NCBI GenBank assembly: GCA_037176885.1
Contig: JAWWNJ010000020.1
Span: 1,984,001-2,048,000, forward strand
DNA length: 64,000 nucleotides
Source: Favolaschia claudopus
Taxonomy: Eukaryota; Basidiomycota; Agaricomycetes; Agaricales; Mycenaceae
Reading direction: 5' to 3'
The translations under genes and the position numbers were made by a program. The notes under the pieces were generated by a model. The model was not told where the DNA came from. It ran no database searches and saw nothing but the letters and a program-made list of their open reading frames with translations. This document shows positions 51,765 to 62,149 of the stretch, piece by piece; the stretch's first letter is position 1; every line of letters starts with the position of its first letter.

Positions 51765-53338
51765 TCAATTTACACCAACTCGTCTACGCTTCCTGGGAGA
51801 TAAAACCAATCCCACCTCCGCTAAGTCCCGATCAGCTGAATGTCGTTTCTTCTTGTTCTTGGGGGGCATCTTCGGCGCGGGCAAATTCTCCTTGTTCTGA
51901 GCCATTGCTACCTTTGCGACCTTCCCTTCCACCGCTCCGAGCACCTTGCTCCCAAGTCCCTGTTTCTCCACCCCCTTTGCCTTGAGCTTCGCAGTTGCGA
52001 TGGAGAGAGTGTGACGGCGAAGGTAAAACTCCGTCACCCGGGGGTCGCATTGACAGTACAAAATCCTAATAGATAGGTTTAGCGTGCACAAGAAAGCGAA
52101 GCGAGAGAGAGCACATACACATCTTCGCCACGACCCTTGATTCGACGGGCGATACCACAATAATCCAGTGGCCCAACCGTGTAATCTTGAGTATACTTGA
52201 TGATGTAAGACAAGAGGGCGCGATCGCGAACGAACGAAGTCGAAAGTTCAATAGGTGTCGGTTTCGGAATCAGCGGTGGTAACGGTTTGGGTTTAGGAAG
52301 CGACCGCTTCGGTTGTGGTTTCGGCTTCGGCTTCGACTTCGTTTGGCGAGGTGCGCGCGGCTTTCCTTTCCCGTGTTTTGCTGGTGGCGGAGGTCTCACA
52401 GGAATTGGTGGGGGCGAGGAGCTCTCCACCTCCGGCTTCGGCTCCCGAGGATTGAGCGGCGGTCGACGACGGGGAATTGGCGCCGAGTTGTCAGGGAATG
52501 CGGGGATTACTGACCAGATGTCTGCCTTCGCTAGACGGTAAAGTCGGGTATGAGGGTGGAATGCATGGAGAGGCTTCCTCTGGCTGCTCGGATGGAACAA
52601 ATAGGTATACTTGTCCATGTTCAGCCACGAAGACGGCATCTCTGAAGGGACTGTGAAAGAGAATCAGCATGAGAAAATAGATAGGGAGCAGACACTCACG
52701 TGAAAGGGTGGAATAATAATGTGCCAGTCGATTCCAGCTGGACACACATGCGGCGGGAAGGCCAGCGTCAGCGCAAAGGTATGCCCAGTGGTCAGCACCA
52801 AAGATCAAAGTCCCTAGATTCATGTCTTCGATCTCGAGGGCATGACGGATAAGCTCGGGCTCGAAAACGTCGAATGGGCCAGCGATCTCGTCGCACTGCC
52901 GAAGCCATAATGGGTCATCAGCATGCCACTCGAAGCATAACTGCGCAAACAATCAGCAAAACCGAAGATTGAAGGGAGCAAGCTCATACCTCAAGGTCCG
53001 AAAGCAGCTCGTGGAAGCGCGCGGAGACGTAAGATCGGTCTTTCCCATGGACATTGAGGCGGTCGCTATAAAGCAACCTGTCCTCCTCGCTGACGCAGAT
53101 CACGAATCCGACGAGGAAGCGTTTGACCAGCGGCCTGCATGCCAATAGTCAGATATTTCCAAAAAAGGAGAAATCGTAACCGCAGAAAAATTCCCAAAAA
53201 AGGAAAAAACGAAAAGTCGAATCACTTACCACAGTGTTGTGTGCGCCTCCTTACCAAAATGATAGTAAGCAGCACAGAGTCGGGCTGTGCGGGAGGGCGA
53301 GTCAAAGACCTCAGCCTCAGTGAGGTTCGGTGCTAGAC
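51765..53338 (-). CDS. Unknown five-exon protein, 5' end missing
   Basis: Minus-strand exons 53230-53338, 52990-53134, 52700-52940, 52119-52650 and 51765-52065, joined by 48-100-bp introns with GT-AG ends and consistent frames. Segments: SPSRTARLCAAYYHFGKEA; LVKRFLVGFVICVSEEDRLL; FEWHADDPLWLRQCDEIA; ALEIEDMNLGTLIFGADHW; SSWLNMDKYTYLFHPSSQRK. Then comes a Pro/Lys-rich linker (PKPKPKPQPKR) and a basic C-terminus (KNKKKRH, PRKRRRVGVN) that looks like a nuclear signal. No domain recognised. It lies between a MULE-type terminal hairpin and the peptidase-transposase gene, in the same orientation, so it may be an accessory gene of that element. Upstream exons are lost or lie in 53340-54200. Confidence 0.65.
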
Positions 53339-53394
53339 CTGAAAGACATTTAACTCAAAGAGCAATCTCAAATTCCGATAACGCTTAGTTTTTA

Positions 53395-54105
53395 TGGGAC
53401 ACGGCCCAATAAGGGAACTGGCAGCGCCAGCGTGTCCCGGGACACGCTGGCTGTGTGTGGGCTCGGGGTGGGGCGGCCCCGGGGCACCGAATGCTTTGGA
53501 ATGGTTTTGAAAGGCCATTGAACACGCCCATTAACGAGTCATCAGAATTTACGTAATTTATGATCCCATTGACGCGCCATCACAAGCGGTCGGGAGGGAA
53601 TAGCAAGGAAGACTTAGGAAGTCCCGCGGAATCATAAGTAAGTACGCGGCACACGTGTGAAAACATCTACTGTGAGAACTGGGCGGCGGCCTGCTCTGCG
53701 TGTCCCATGACGGGCCGGGATCCAGTTTTGCCTGGGACACGCTGTGGGAGAGGCGCCCAGCCAATTTGCGCGTGTCCCATGGAAATCCAAGGCCACGATT
53801 TCTTGTGGGACACGCCGAGATGTCCGAAAGACAAGACGTGAGGCCCATGCTGATTGTCGCCGCTTGAGTGACGAGAGGTGACGAGAGAAGCGCTTGTTTG
53901 TGGAGATAAATTCGAAAAGCGGCGCATCAATGTGCGGGAAACACCGCCGCCGAGTCCTAGTACAATACATGTTGTTTACGGGCGTTGTTTGGTGCAGTAT
54001 AGATTGAGAACGAAAGAAATCATTCGTGTTCGGACCGCGGAGCTCCGGAAACCGTTGGCGAGGCCATTGACATAACATCACGGCTATGTCCGGTGCGTGT
54101 CCCAG
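53395..54105. repeat. Cluster of CGTGTCCC motifs in hairpin pairs
   Basis: CGTGTCCCA/G or its inverse TGGGACACG occurs at about 53397, 53431 (perfect CGTGTCCCGGGACACG), 53699, 53741, 53778, 53811 and 54097. Three inverted pairs have spacers of 0, about 33 and about 24 bases. It lies between two minus-strand genes of the MULE-like locus. Otherwise no gene is seen in 53340-54220. Confidence 0.6.
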
Positions 54106-54221
54106 CTCATTCTAAGTGTTGCTTACCAGCCATGTGCCAGAGTTCAGGTATTGTATAAACCCCCGCACCAGCGAAGATTTCAGTGCTGGTGCGGACAGCT
54201 GTCATCGCATTTCCAGACCCA

Positions 54222-56934
54222 TCAGTCTGCTGGCCGCGACGTTTTGTTGATGAGAATGTCAGAATAGCGTCGATTGAGCTGTGCCTGCTCAGGAGACTGC
54301 CACCATAGGGCGGTGATTGTGTTGTTACCGTCCATGAGTACTGAATATGCCCACCCTGGCTCGGAGGCACTGAGCTCCTCCAGGGATGCAAAGATAGCCT
54401 GGATGTCCCCGCCGAGTCGCTCCATCACAGCATAACCTTCTCGAAGCGCCTCATTGCGCGCATTCGAGATCTGGCGAGGCTCAAGAATGCGGCCAGGGAA
54501 CTGAGAGGCAAGAATCTCAGCTAGCTGCTTCCGAGACATGGAGTCCGCAAAGCGAGCGACGACTGCCCGTTGTTCAGCTGTTGGCGGCTGCTGAACCGCC
54601 CCTCCCTCAGGGACAGGAGGCTCATGGTTGTGCTCGGCGTCAACGAGAGAGATCCTGCATCCGTCCAGTCCCCCGGGCATAGCGACAAGATTGACATGGG
54701 CACCGCAGTTTGTGCGCCCCGACTTGCCGTTCCGATGGTCTGCTGGGTCAATGTCCGTGCGATGAGTCTCCTTCGGGTCGCGGTATCGATTGCAGCGTAG
54801 AATCAGCCGCTTCAAAACACCGTTGACAACCTTCGTCTGACTTCTGATCCATTTATATCCAAGATCTTCTTGTGCGTTGAAGACAGCTCCCTGTCCTTCC
54901 GCAAAGTCATTGTATATATTCCCAACAGCGATCGGGCCGAAGGAAACCTGGATTTGACGAGGAGGAGGGGGAGGAAATGAAGTTCGCCCAGAAAAGCCCG
55001 GATCCGTCTTCAGTTTACGACGTGGGGGCGAGGAGATGGTGGAAGTGAGGTCGATGAAGGGAGGTTCGACCTTGGTGGCAGGGGAAGGCATATGTTTCCG
55101 CTTGACAGCGGGTCGTGTAGGAGTGAGTAGATTGATGATCTCCTGTTCCTCTTTTTTTGTGATCAAGCGGAGGGGCGGCGGTGTACAGAGGTCGACTACA
55201 TCGGGGCTGCATAGATCAAGAACTTCCTGCTCCGCTTTAACACGCCGTGGTGGGGTTTGGGGCGGAGCAGAGAAATCGTGGGTGTAAGCGCTGATGACGT
55301 CACCAGCGCTTGTGTCGCTCGTGTCGCGGGGCGCGGTGAACGTGGAAAAATCGAACGGGTGGTCGGACGGGAACTCAAGCAGAGCAGATAGAGTCGGAAC
55401 GGTAGCTGTGTTCTCTGTTCCTCGAAATTCAAAGGCCGGAGCAAGAGCCGGTACTGTGGAGGAGGAGGTTGTGATGAGGGGATGTGTGATCTGCGGCTGC
55501 TTTGGATGGGCTACAGACCAATCGAAGATTGGATGGTTCATCTGTTGGTGAGATGAAAAGGTGTCAGTAATATGAAGTAAAGCAAGCAAGTCCGCATACC
55601 TCCGCAGACAATGTGTCGAGATTGTAATCCGAGTAGCCAACAGCTACATCTAAGGTACCTGCTTGCTCGCCGATCGATATTCGCTGACATGGAACGACCC
55701 AGTCATAGTAGGTCTGAAAGGCTTGCCATCAGTTTTGTCCCTTTCATTAATCGCTACTCACTGAGTCCTTGGAACGAGCAAGAAGGTGGTATAGAACAAG
55801 GTCACGCAAAAGAGCACGACGAAACTCAGCAGATTGGTCAGCGAGCCAGCGTGGGGTTCCCAAGCCGGTACGAAATTCAACGAAGTTGAGTGCAGCAACA
55901 CCGCAACTGCCCTCGCCAGCCAACGAACGCTGGCGATCGATGTGTCCAGGCTTGATATAAGTATCGCTGATGCCGAGATGCGGCTCAGGCTCAAACTCGT
56001 CGAGACCGTCAAAGACCCAACACAGGATTGACAGAAGATCAGGCGGCACAGGCAGATGCAGGGAGTCGCCGTGCTCCAACTCGTCGAGACGCATGGTGAA
56101 CACTGCAGAGTAATGGTTGCTGGTCCAAACCAAGAGTCCGATAGCGTTCACGTTTCCAGAGCGGACACGTTCGCGAACCCAGATGATGTTTTGGGAGTAC
56201 TGACGTTGGCCTTGACGATGGAGTACACGGGCGTCATTAATGAAAGATGTGGGAAGGAATAGGAAGGAAGGCTCGAAGCCGAACTCTTTCTTGACTGCGC
56301 GGTTGAAGTAGATGAGCTCAGCTGCCGCATTAAGAATATCTTCATCGACCCAGCGCTCGTCTAAAAGGCAACCGAGCGTCGAGAGCGGGACTTGAGTTAC
56401 GCAAAAGCCTGCCAGAGGCTCCTTGACTTTGCAGAGCTCAAAATCTTTGACTAGATCTGGAAGCAAGAGCGGAGTCGATTTGAAGAGAGCCATGATCCCA
56501 GATGCTGCCGACAGGTGGGAAGCGTAGTTGTCGGCATTCTGAATCAAGCGAATCTAAAGATATGTGCATTGAGCCAGGTTCTGTAGCTCAGCTGTAGGAT
56601 GTACCTTGCAGAGGTGGTAACAGACGACTCTGTCTTGAGCTAGCTGGATTATAACCGATCGACAGCCATTCGCAAAAGCGGATTGCAAAGAACTTGTGAT
56701 GGGGAGCAAGTCCTTGTAGCAAGGAACGACTTCATGCGCAGCAAGGGTACTATCAGAGCTAGCAGTTGGGATTTCGTTGTGGGGAACCCAGGCTAGGACA
56801 CTGTTTTCCGGGAGAAATTGGGGCAGATGGATGCCCTGAGCCTCGCCGAATGTAATGCGAGCGAGACTCTCAGCAGAAAAAAGCTCAGAAGGGTCAGGAG
56901 TCGAAAACTCGTCGTAAGTGCGAGGGCGAGACAT
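54222..56934 (-). CDS. Ulp1-like cysteine peptidase fused to FAR1/MULE transposase segment
   Basis: Minus-strand exons 56605-56934, 55762-56553, 55600-55713 and 54222-55541; every intron (48-58 bp) is phase 0 with GT-AG ends, giving 851 codons. Residues 1-110: unknown N-terminus. Residues 111-374: C48/Ulp1-like fold with His257 (NHYSAVF), Asp273 (GDSL), Gln318 and Cys327 in GSCGVAALNF. Residues 500-580: hydrophobic-acidic motifs VLDL, VVDL, IINLL and FIDL resembling SUMO-interacting motifs, and VKAE, a SUMO-site consensus. Residues 640-720: FAR1/WRKY-type zinc-binding pattern (LILRCNRY, TNCGAHV, AEHNHEP). Residues 780-851: start of a MULE core (LMDGNNTITALWWQSPEQ), ending at a stop after LINKTSRPAD, so the catalytic DDE part is missing. 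MULE elements with Ulp1 genes are known; a single fused frame with the motifs between is the notable point. Confidence 0.8.
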
Positions 56935-57186
56935 TGGGGAACGAGGAAACAGAGGGTCGGGCGACTTTCCTTACATTTAAAAGCTTTAAAATTCATATGA
57001 TTTGCAGTCGGCTCTTGTATCAGAGTTTGATCAATGACAGCCTGAGTACTTATTTGAGCACTGGATGTGAAGGTAAAGAGAGTCGATTGTGCTGATTGTG
57101 CTGCCTCATAGCTCCTAGTAGTTTGCGTGGTTGATATACAGCTTACAGGAGAGCCCATCGAGCAGAAGTTTTCGGTGTGAAAGCCG

Positions 57187-57397
57187 TGAGATGAGTGTTT
57201 GGACAGAGAAGTTCGAACTGATAAGATGACGTTCAGAGCGGGCCGGAAAAATAATCATAGATAAGGACGTGAAGGGTTGCCAAATAGCAAAGTTCTCTAT
57301 TTGGCAACCCTTCACGTCCTTATCTATGATTATTTTTCCGGCCCGCTCTGAACGTCATCTTATCAGTTCGAACTTCTCTGTCCAAACACTCATCTCA
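57187..57397. mobile_element. Head-to-head MULE terminal repeats around a 9-bp spacer
   Basis: Left arm 57187-57287 and right arm 57297-57397 are perfect 101-bp inverted copies by eye. The outermost 14 bases of each are CTATTTGGCAACCC. Between them stands CAAAGTTCT (57288-57296), exactly 9 bp, the length of a MULE target duplication. The left arm lies 250 bp upstream of the peptidase-transposase ATG, where that element's terminus is expected. Confidence 0.85.
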
Positions 57398-57422
57398 GAG
57401 TATATGTCAAAACAGTGGGAGT

Positions 57423-57452
57423 GGGACTCGGCTATTTAAGCGAGTCCCACCG
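57423..57452. other. Hairpin GTGGGACTCG
   Basis: GTGGGACTCG and CGAGTCCCAC with a 10-base loop, near 57420-57453. Confidence 0.6.
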
Positions 57453-57468
57453 TGGAGGATAAATCTAT

Positions 57469-57550
57469 TTGGCACCCCGGGGTGCTGATGTACCCCGGGT
57501 GCTAAATAACATATTGCTATTTGGCACCCCTTACGTCATTGCCCAAGCAT
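57469..57550 (+). mobile_element. Second set of MULE-like ends
   Basis: CTATTTGGCACCCC starts at 57469, with a partial inverse GGGTGCTAAATA at about 57502-57513. It occurs again at about 57522, where it continues CTTACGTCATT, a variant of the CTTCACGTCCTTA of the large arms. The second is placed about 300 bp before the ATG at 57829, like the terminus of the main gene. Confidence 0.55.
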
Positions 57551-57828
57551 GCCATCGCGATTCGTCTCGAGCGCTTCTTGTATGCTTTGGTAGGTTTTCT
57601 AGGTCTGTTATTTCTCTAGTGTGGTTATAGAGACATGATATACCAAGGGGCCGCTCAAGCTCTATACCTGTATCACAAGGATAACTAAGTGCAACTCACC
57701 AGCTTCGGACTCGCAACATGATCTTGCCATCATTTCGCTTCAAACCTTTTTCAAATATTCAAATCACGCGGAAAATCACAGAGGGCTGAGCCTCTCAGTG
57801 CTCTGTCCCTCCTTGCTTGTCGCCCATC

Positions 57829-58078
57829 ATGTCCTATGCAGAGTACTCGACTCTTCACCACCAAACGCGCTTCTCTGCGGAGTTTTTTAACACAATAACT
57901 CTGGCAGACGTCGAGGGTCTATTCCAAAACGATGTCCTTCCCCATGTGCTGCCTCGGGATAGCGTCACAAAGTGGAATTTGGACCGTACAGTTCCCTCTG
58001 CAATTGCAGAGATTGTTGTTGCTGCCGGGGAGGAGATTCCCTGCTACCATGACCTATTTTCGTTTCGAGGGGGGTTGT
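57829..58078 (+). pseudogene. Second, truncated copy of the peptidase-transposase gene (5' end)
   Basis: From the ATG at 57829 about 80 codons align with the first exon of the 56934 gene (YAEYST/YDEFST, FSAEFFNTIT/FSAESLARIT, LPRDSV/LPENSV, EEIPCYHDL/HEVVPCYKDL). Similarity ends at about 58075, where repeat DNA begins (next entry). It runs in the opposite direction to the main copy. The frame continues to 58359 through unrelated repeat sequence, which I do not regard as its protein. Confidence 0.7.
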
Positions 58079-58475
58079 ACCGTGGGAAAATAAAACGCGA
58101 AATTTGGTCGAGGTTCAGAAAAAAAATGGGCTTGGATGCCTCGGAAAGTGTTGTGAGTGGTGTATGGCATTACAAGAAGGTGCAAAAAAACTTCCTCAAG
58201 CTGACATTTGGTGCAAAATGTGGGCTTTTTGTGCTGGAGGAGAAGGTGATTGACATACACAGCCACCGGGTAGAGCCCGGCCCGGGATCAAAAGCGCGAA
58301 ATCTGTGTGTGAAAAACATTTTTTGCAGTTTTCAAACTTTTGGTCCAGTAGGTGTCTAGGTACATCTCTTCTGATGCTTTCTGCACAGTTTCAGGAAAAT
58401 CCACGTAAAACTGGGGCACTAGTAGCGATTTCCAAATCGGGTAAAAAGTTTGTCACGAATTGTTGGCCGCAACCA
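58075..58475. repeat. Repeat sequence related to 26130-26290
   Basis: The stretch from about 58290 shares AAATCTG, TTTTCAAACTTTTGGTCCAG and AAAGTT-GTCA words in the same order with 26140-26310. No gene. Confidence 0.45.
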
Positions 58476-59358
58476 TACTAGATCTGTATAAATTGGCGGA
58501 AGGGCTAAACTATGAGCCCCGCAGTGCTCCTACAAGAGGGAGGGCCTCGGCAGCCCACCGTGTAGCTAAAAACTAAATAAGCCTAACTAACACAAACACG
58601 CAAATGGGACAAGTAAGCTGGGGATGGTGGGTGGGACAACAAAAACTAGTATGAGAACGAGGGCAAGGCCACGGAGGTAGATACGAAGCCACGGAGGCCA
58701 AAAGCTGGAGGGGGAGATGGGGGCGAAGGAAGAAAAAATCTCTGAGGCTCACAAAGAGAGAGGGCACGTGCTCACTACCAATTCCGTGGTCTCTCCAGAC
58801 CATCCAGGATTGGTCTCTGAGAGAGAGAGAGAGAGGTACTAGATCTGTATAAATTGGCGGAAGGGCTAAACTATGAGCTCCGCAGTGCTCCTACAAGAGG
58901 GAGGGCCTCGGCAGCCCAATGAAGCGAGTGCAATTGACCAGCCGAAAGGCGGGGGAGATACTTGCACGGACGCCAAAGGCCCTCCACAGAAAGCTGGGTG
59001 GTAGACCGCCAGATCGAAAGACGAGAGTGACGGCGAAGGGCGGGAACATTGTGGCCAGAGAGTCGAAAAGAAGGAGAGGGGGATGACGGCCCGTTCCACA
59101 AGCTTCACATACCTCTGGAGCTTGTGGAGGGTTGCAAGTGGAACGGGCACGGAGCAGCCCACTTGAACTGGGGGCTGCAGAAGTCCGCAAGGAGCCAGCG
59201 GATGAGAGAAGTGCCTCCGAACCCCGCGAGGTCCTCAGGCCCGTCGAACTAGAGCTGTGTACAATGCGAAACAACAAAAACTAGTATGAGAACGAGGGCA
59301 AGGCCACGGAGGTAGATACGAAGCCACGGAGGCCAAAAGCTGGAGGGGGAGATGGGGG
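58476..59358. repeat. Two direct repeats of a DIRS-associated head and tail
   Basis: The head (TACTAGATCTGTATAAATTG through GGCCTCGGCAGCCCA) is at 58476-58557 and 58837-58918. The tail (AACAAAAACTAGTATGAGAA through GGAGGGGGAGATGGGGGC) is at 58634-58724 and 59268-59358. The heads are the diverged copies 3 and 4 of the short hairpin repeat at 5765. A (GA)n run lies at 58819-58835. Minus-strand frames in 58866-59277 shift repeatedly and show no domain. Confidence 0.7.
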
Positions 59359-59636
59359 CAACCCCGCCATTCCAAGGGTGATGGCAAATCGGTCGCCAGA
59401 CCGATTAAAGCCGATGGCCCCGGCCAGTAAAACCCTCGGCAATCTGAGGCTATTTCCGGCGAATTAAAGCCCTCGAAATGACCGATTTTTCGATGGGGGC
59501 AACCCCGCCATTCCAAGGGTGATGGCAAATCGGTCGCCAGACCGATTAAAGCCGATGGCCCCGGCCAGTAAAACCCTCGGCAATCTGAGGCTATTTCCGG
59601 CGAATTAAAGCCCTCGAAATGACCGATTTTTCGAGT
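59351..59636 (-). repeat. 141-bp tandem dimer, minus orientation
   Basis: Inverse of 48915-49194; unit starts at 59351 and 59492 (GATGGGGGCAACCCCGCC). It sits exactly at the end of the second tail repeat. Confidence 0.9.
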
Positions 59637-59876
59637 CTTGGCAAGAGCCTAAGAGGCTGGATCTGACCCACCATCAACAGCACGTGCACAACTGATAGGC
59701 GACTAGTTCCCCTTTGGGCGGCGATGACGAGGCAAACGTGGAAAGACTGTAATCCGTGTATATAGCGGTAGAGTACATTACAAGGCAGTAGCATATACTA
59801 AAGTAGAATATACGAGAATATCAAGTTATACGTCTTTTTTTCGTGGCCGGGCTGTCATTTGGGTCACGATTCTCTT

Positions 59877-60380
59877 TATCCGGTGATGTTGCCGACCGTT
59901 TTCTCGGCGTAGAGCGAGTGGGAAGAGTCAACGGAGTAGAAGGCTTTGGCGGTGGGGGCCAGGCAGCCGAGATGTGACGGTATCTTGAGTTCCAACAGTT
60001 CCTCGCGTGAAATCTGGAGTTCCGGGAGAAATGTTACCGGGATGAGTCTCTGCCAATCCGGGTGCCGTTCCGCCAAATGCTGCTTGTAGTTATACTTCCA
60101 GTGGGTCTCATTGCAGCCTACCATCACACATGCAATTGGAACATTGGTGCACGGGCGCGTAGATAAGAATTTCTTGGCGGTGGAGATCATGAACGGGTAT
60201 GTCGATGGGCACTGTGAATCGAGCTTCTTTGCCTTGATAGATGGTAGACACGTTCCTCCGCACATACCACAGGGATAAGATTGTGATACCTTGAAGACGA
60301 TCAGACATGAGAGCAAAGAACAAATCGACATAGATGCGCACCGGAGTTTTCACTGAGCTATCCTCCACGCCGGAGAACAC
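59877..60380 (-). pseudogene. Unknown protein, C-terminal exons with CC..HH zinc-finger-like motif
   Basis: Minus-strand pieces: 60380 to about 60280 (VRIYVDLFFALMSDRLQGIT) and about 60230 to 59877, with CPSTYPFMISTAKKFLS, NVPIACVMVGCNETHWKYN, KQHLAERHPDWQRLIPV and LTFLPELQ-like ends. Cys-x5-Cys with His..His spacing fits a degenerate zinc finger. I do not know the family; similar ends occur in repeat-associated mushroom proteins as far as I recall. The upstream part is absent. Confidence 0.4.
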
Positions 60381-60990
60381 TTCGCAAGCTTTATCGTGTT
60401 CGAGGGGGGTTTTAATGAGCGGGAATTGGATATATCCTTCTTGGTCAAAGCAATTGGAGGTCCTAAACTCCTATACGCATTACAGAAGTCTTTGGGACTA
60501 GCTTCTGCTTCAGCTATCAGACTAGGCTCGTAACCAGCCTGCCTACGATTTGCAACGATTTTATATTCGGGTGCGGCAACGACAGAAAGACTACTAACTT
60601 ACTAAGGGTGCTTAACACATCAACGTTCTGCTGGCTGGCAAGTTACCAGGAGTTTAGAATTGAACACCTTACTCGGCATTACCTAGTCTCACCAAGTCAG
60701 ACTCTACAAGATTTATGATAGTCGATGAATCTATTATATGGAGTACGAACTTGATGGCGCCTGTCATCCAAGACCTCGGATTCTGTGACACACGTGTCAG
60801 TTCACACGGTCGGATAAGGAAATGACACGTCGTTCGGAAAACTTGGCGGTCCAACTTGAGCCCAATATGCAGCTTGTTGGCTGTATGGAGGGCTTGAAAC
60901 CCCTTATTTACACTTGCCGGGGCTGATATTAGAGAGTTTGTGCGAGCGACCCAGGTCGCTTTTTGACCGCTCAGATCTCCGCAACAACAG
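60381..60990. other. Intergenic, nothing recognised
   Basis: No supported gene or repeat. Confidence 0.3.
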
Positions 60991-60994
60991 ATAC

Positions 60995-61067
60995 CAGGTG
61001 TGAGCTCTAAGCGACCTAGGACAATATTGCCCTAGGACATTCCTAGGTCGCTGAGACTTCACACCTG
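60995..61067. other. Foldback hairpin, 73 bp
   Basis: CAGGTGTGA..AGCGACCTAGG returns as CCTAGGTCGCT..TCACACCTG. A related GCGACCCAGGTCGC palindrome lies at about 60948. 61068-62149 holds a repeat match (61913-61990, to 23418) and no supported gene. Confidence 0.7.
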
Positions 61068-62149
61068 ACACTCCTCGTTGTGAGGCCTTGTCAACGGTTC
61101 GCATAGAGCAGGACATCGCCCTTCAGATGAGATCTTGCCCTTTGGGGGTCCGGATAAGATGTCCCAAAATCTGGAAGCTCATAGGTGATTGCCAGGGGTC
61201 CTCAGGCTACAGCTTTCCCAAATGCCTCAAATTGTTCTCCCCGGCCGGTTTCGACCCCTCTCCACGCAACACACTACCCGGCCCAAACAACTCCTTCAAT
61301 GATGCGACTTAGTTGCGACGTAGCCTGCGGTCGGGGCCGTATTGGGCACCTCCCGCCCCATCCACCCCCCTTGCCCCCCTGGGTGAATGGGCGACGGCGA
61401 CGACGGTGGTGGTGGAGAGGGACGGAAAAAGGCAGGGTGACCGTGTGCTAGCCCGCCAACCGTCGCTAGCGTGAGTTCTCGCGCGACGTCGAGCTCGCGT
61501 GCGGGGTCGCGCGGATGGCAAGCGAGTGGCCGAGATGACGGCAAACCAGGGGAAGCGGTTGATGCGAGCGAGATTGGCCTTCTGCAATGCGAAAGATTTG
61601 GTTGAATATGAGTTTCTATGTCATTATGTCTGATACTGCGGCGTCCAGCTTTATAGTTGCCACGGTCTTGGTGATAACTCGAACGCCATCCACTTTTCTT
61701 TCTTCTCGACGCGTAGTAATCAAGGGAGCCTTTGTCGCCTTTGTTATCGCATGCTTTGCGACCCAGACTAGAAGCATAGAAGTCTAGGCAGCCTTGGGCG
61801 GAGAGGGATTGCGGACGACGGATGTGGTGGAATGCGCCACCTTGGGCCCGCCGGCGCACTGGATCCTTTGTTCGCGTCGGGTGCATAATCGGAGATTCGG
61901 AAGCCTACTTATTGCTAGCGAAGCCAAAGCGAATCTACCCTTCACGTTAATGGCTGAGGGCTGAGCTATGTAGGCTGCAAACGAGGACAAAGAGGTCGCA
62001 TGGTCACCTTGTCTTTCGAGTTTACCACACGCCTCAGACGCCGAGCCCACCAGCATCTCGGATACTTGGAACAGTAACGCGAATACCCGCTCGCAGACGA
62101 TATCTATATTACAATTGAGGACCCCCGGTCCCTGCCAGACAAACCAGCT

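Noticed and set aside
58866..59277. Tyrosine recombinase or RT fragment on the minus strand
   Set aside because: Position and neighbouring repeats suggest a DIRS relic, but frames change repeatedly and no catalytic motif could be read.
61296..61886. 196-codon minus-strand frame
   Set aside because: Low-complexity Arg/Pro/Ser composition with an overlapping second frame; no support.
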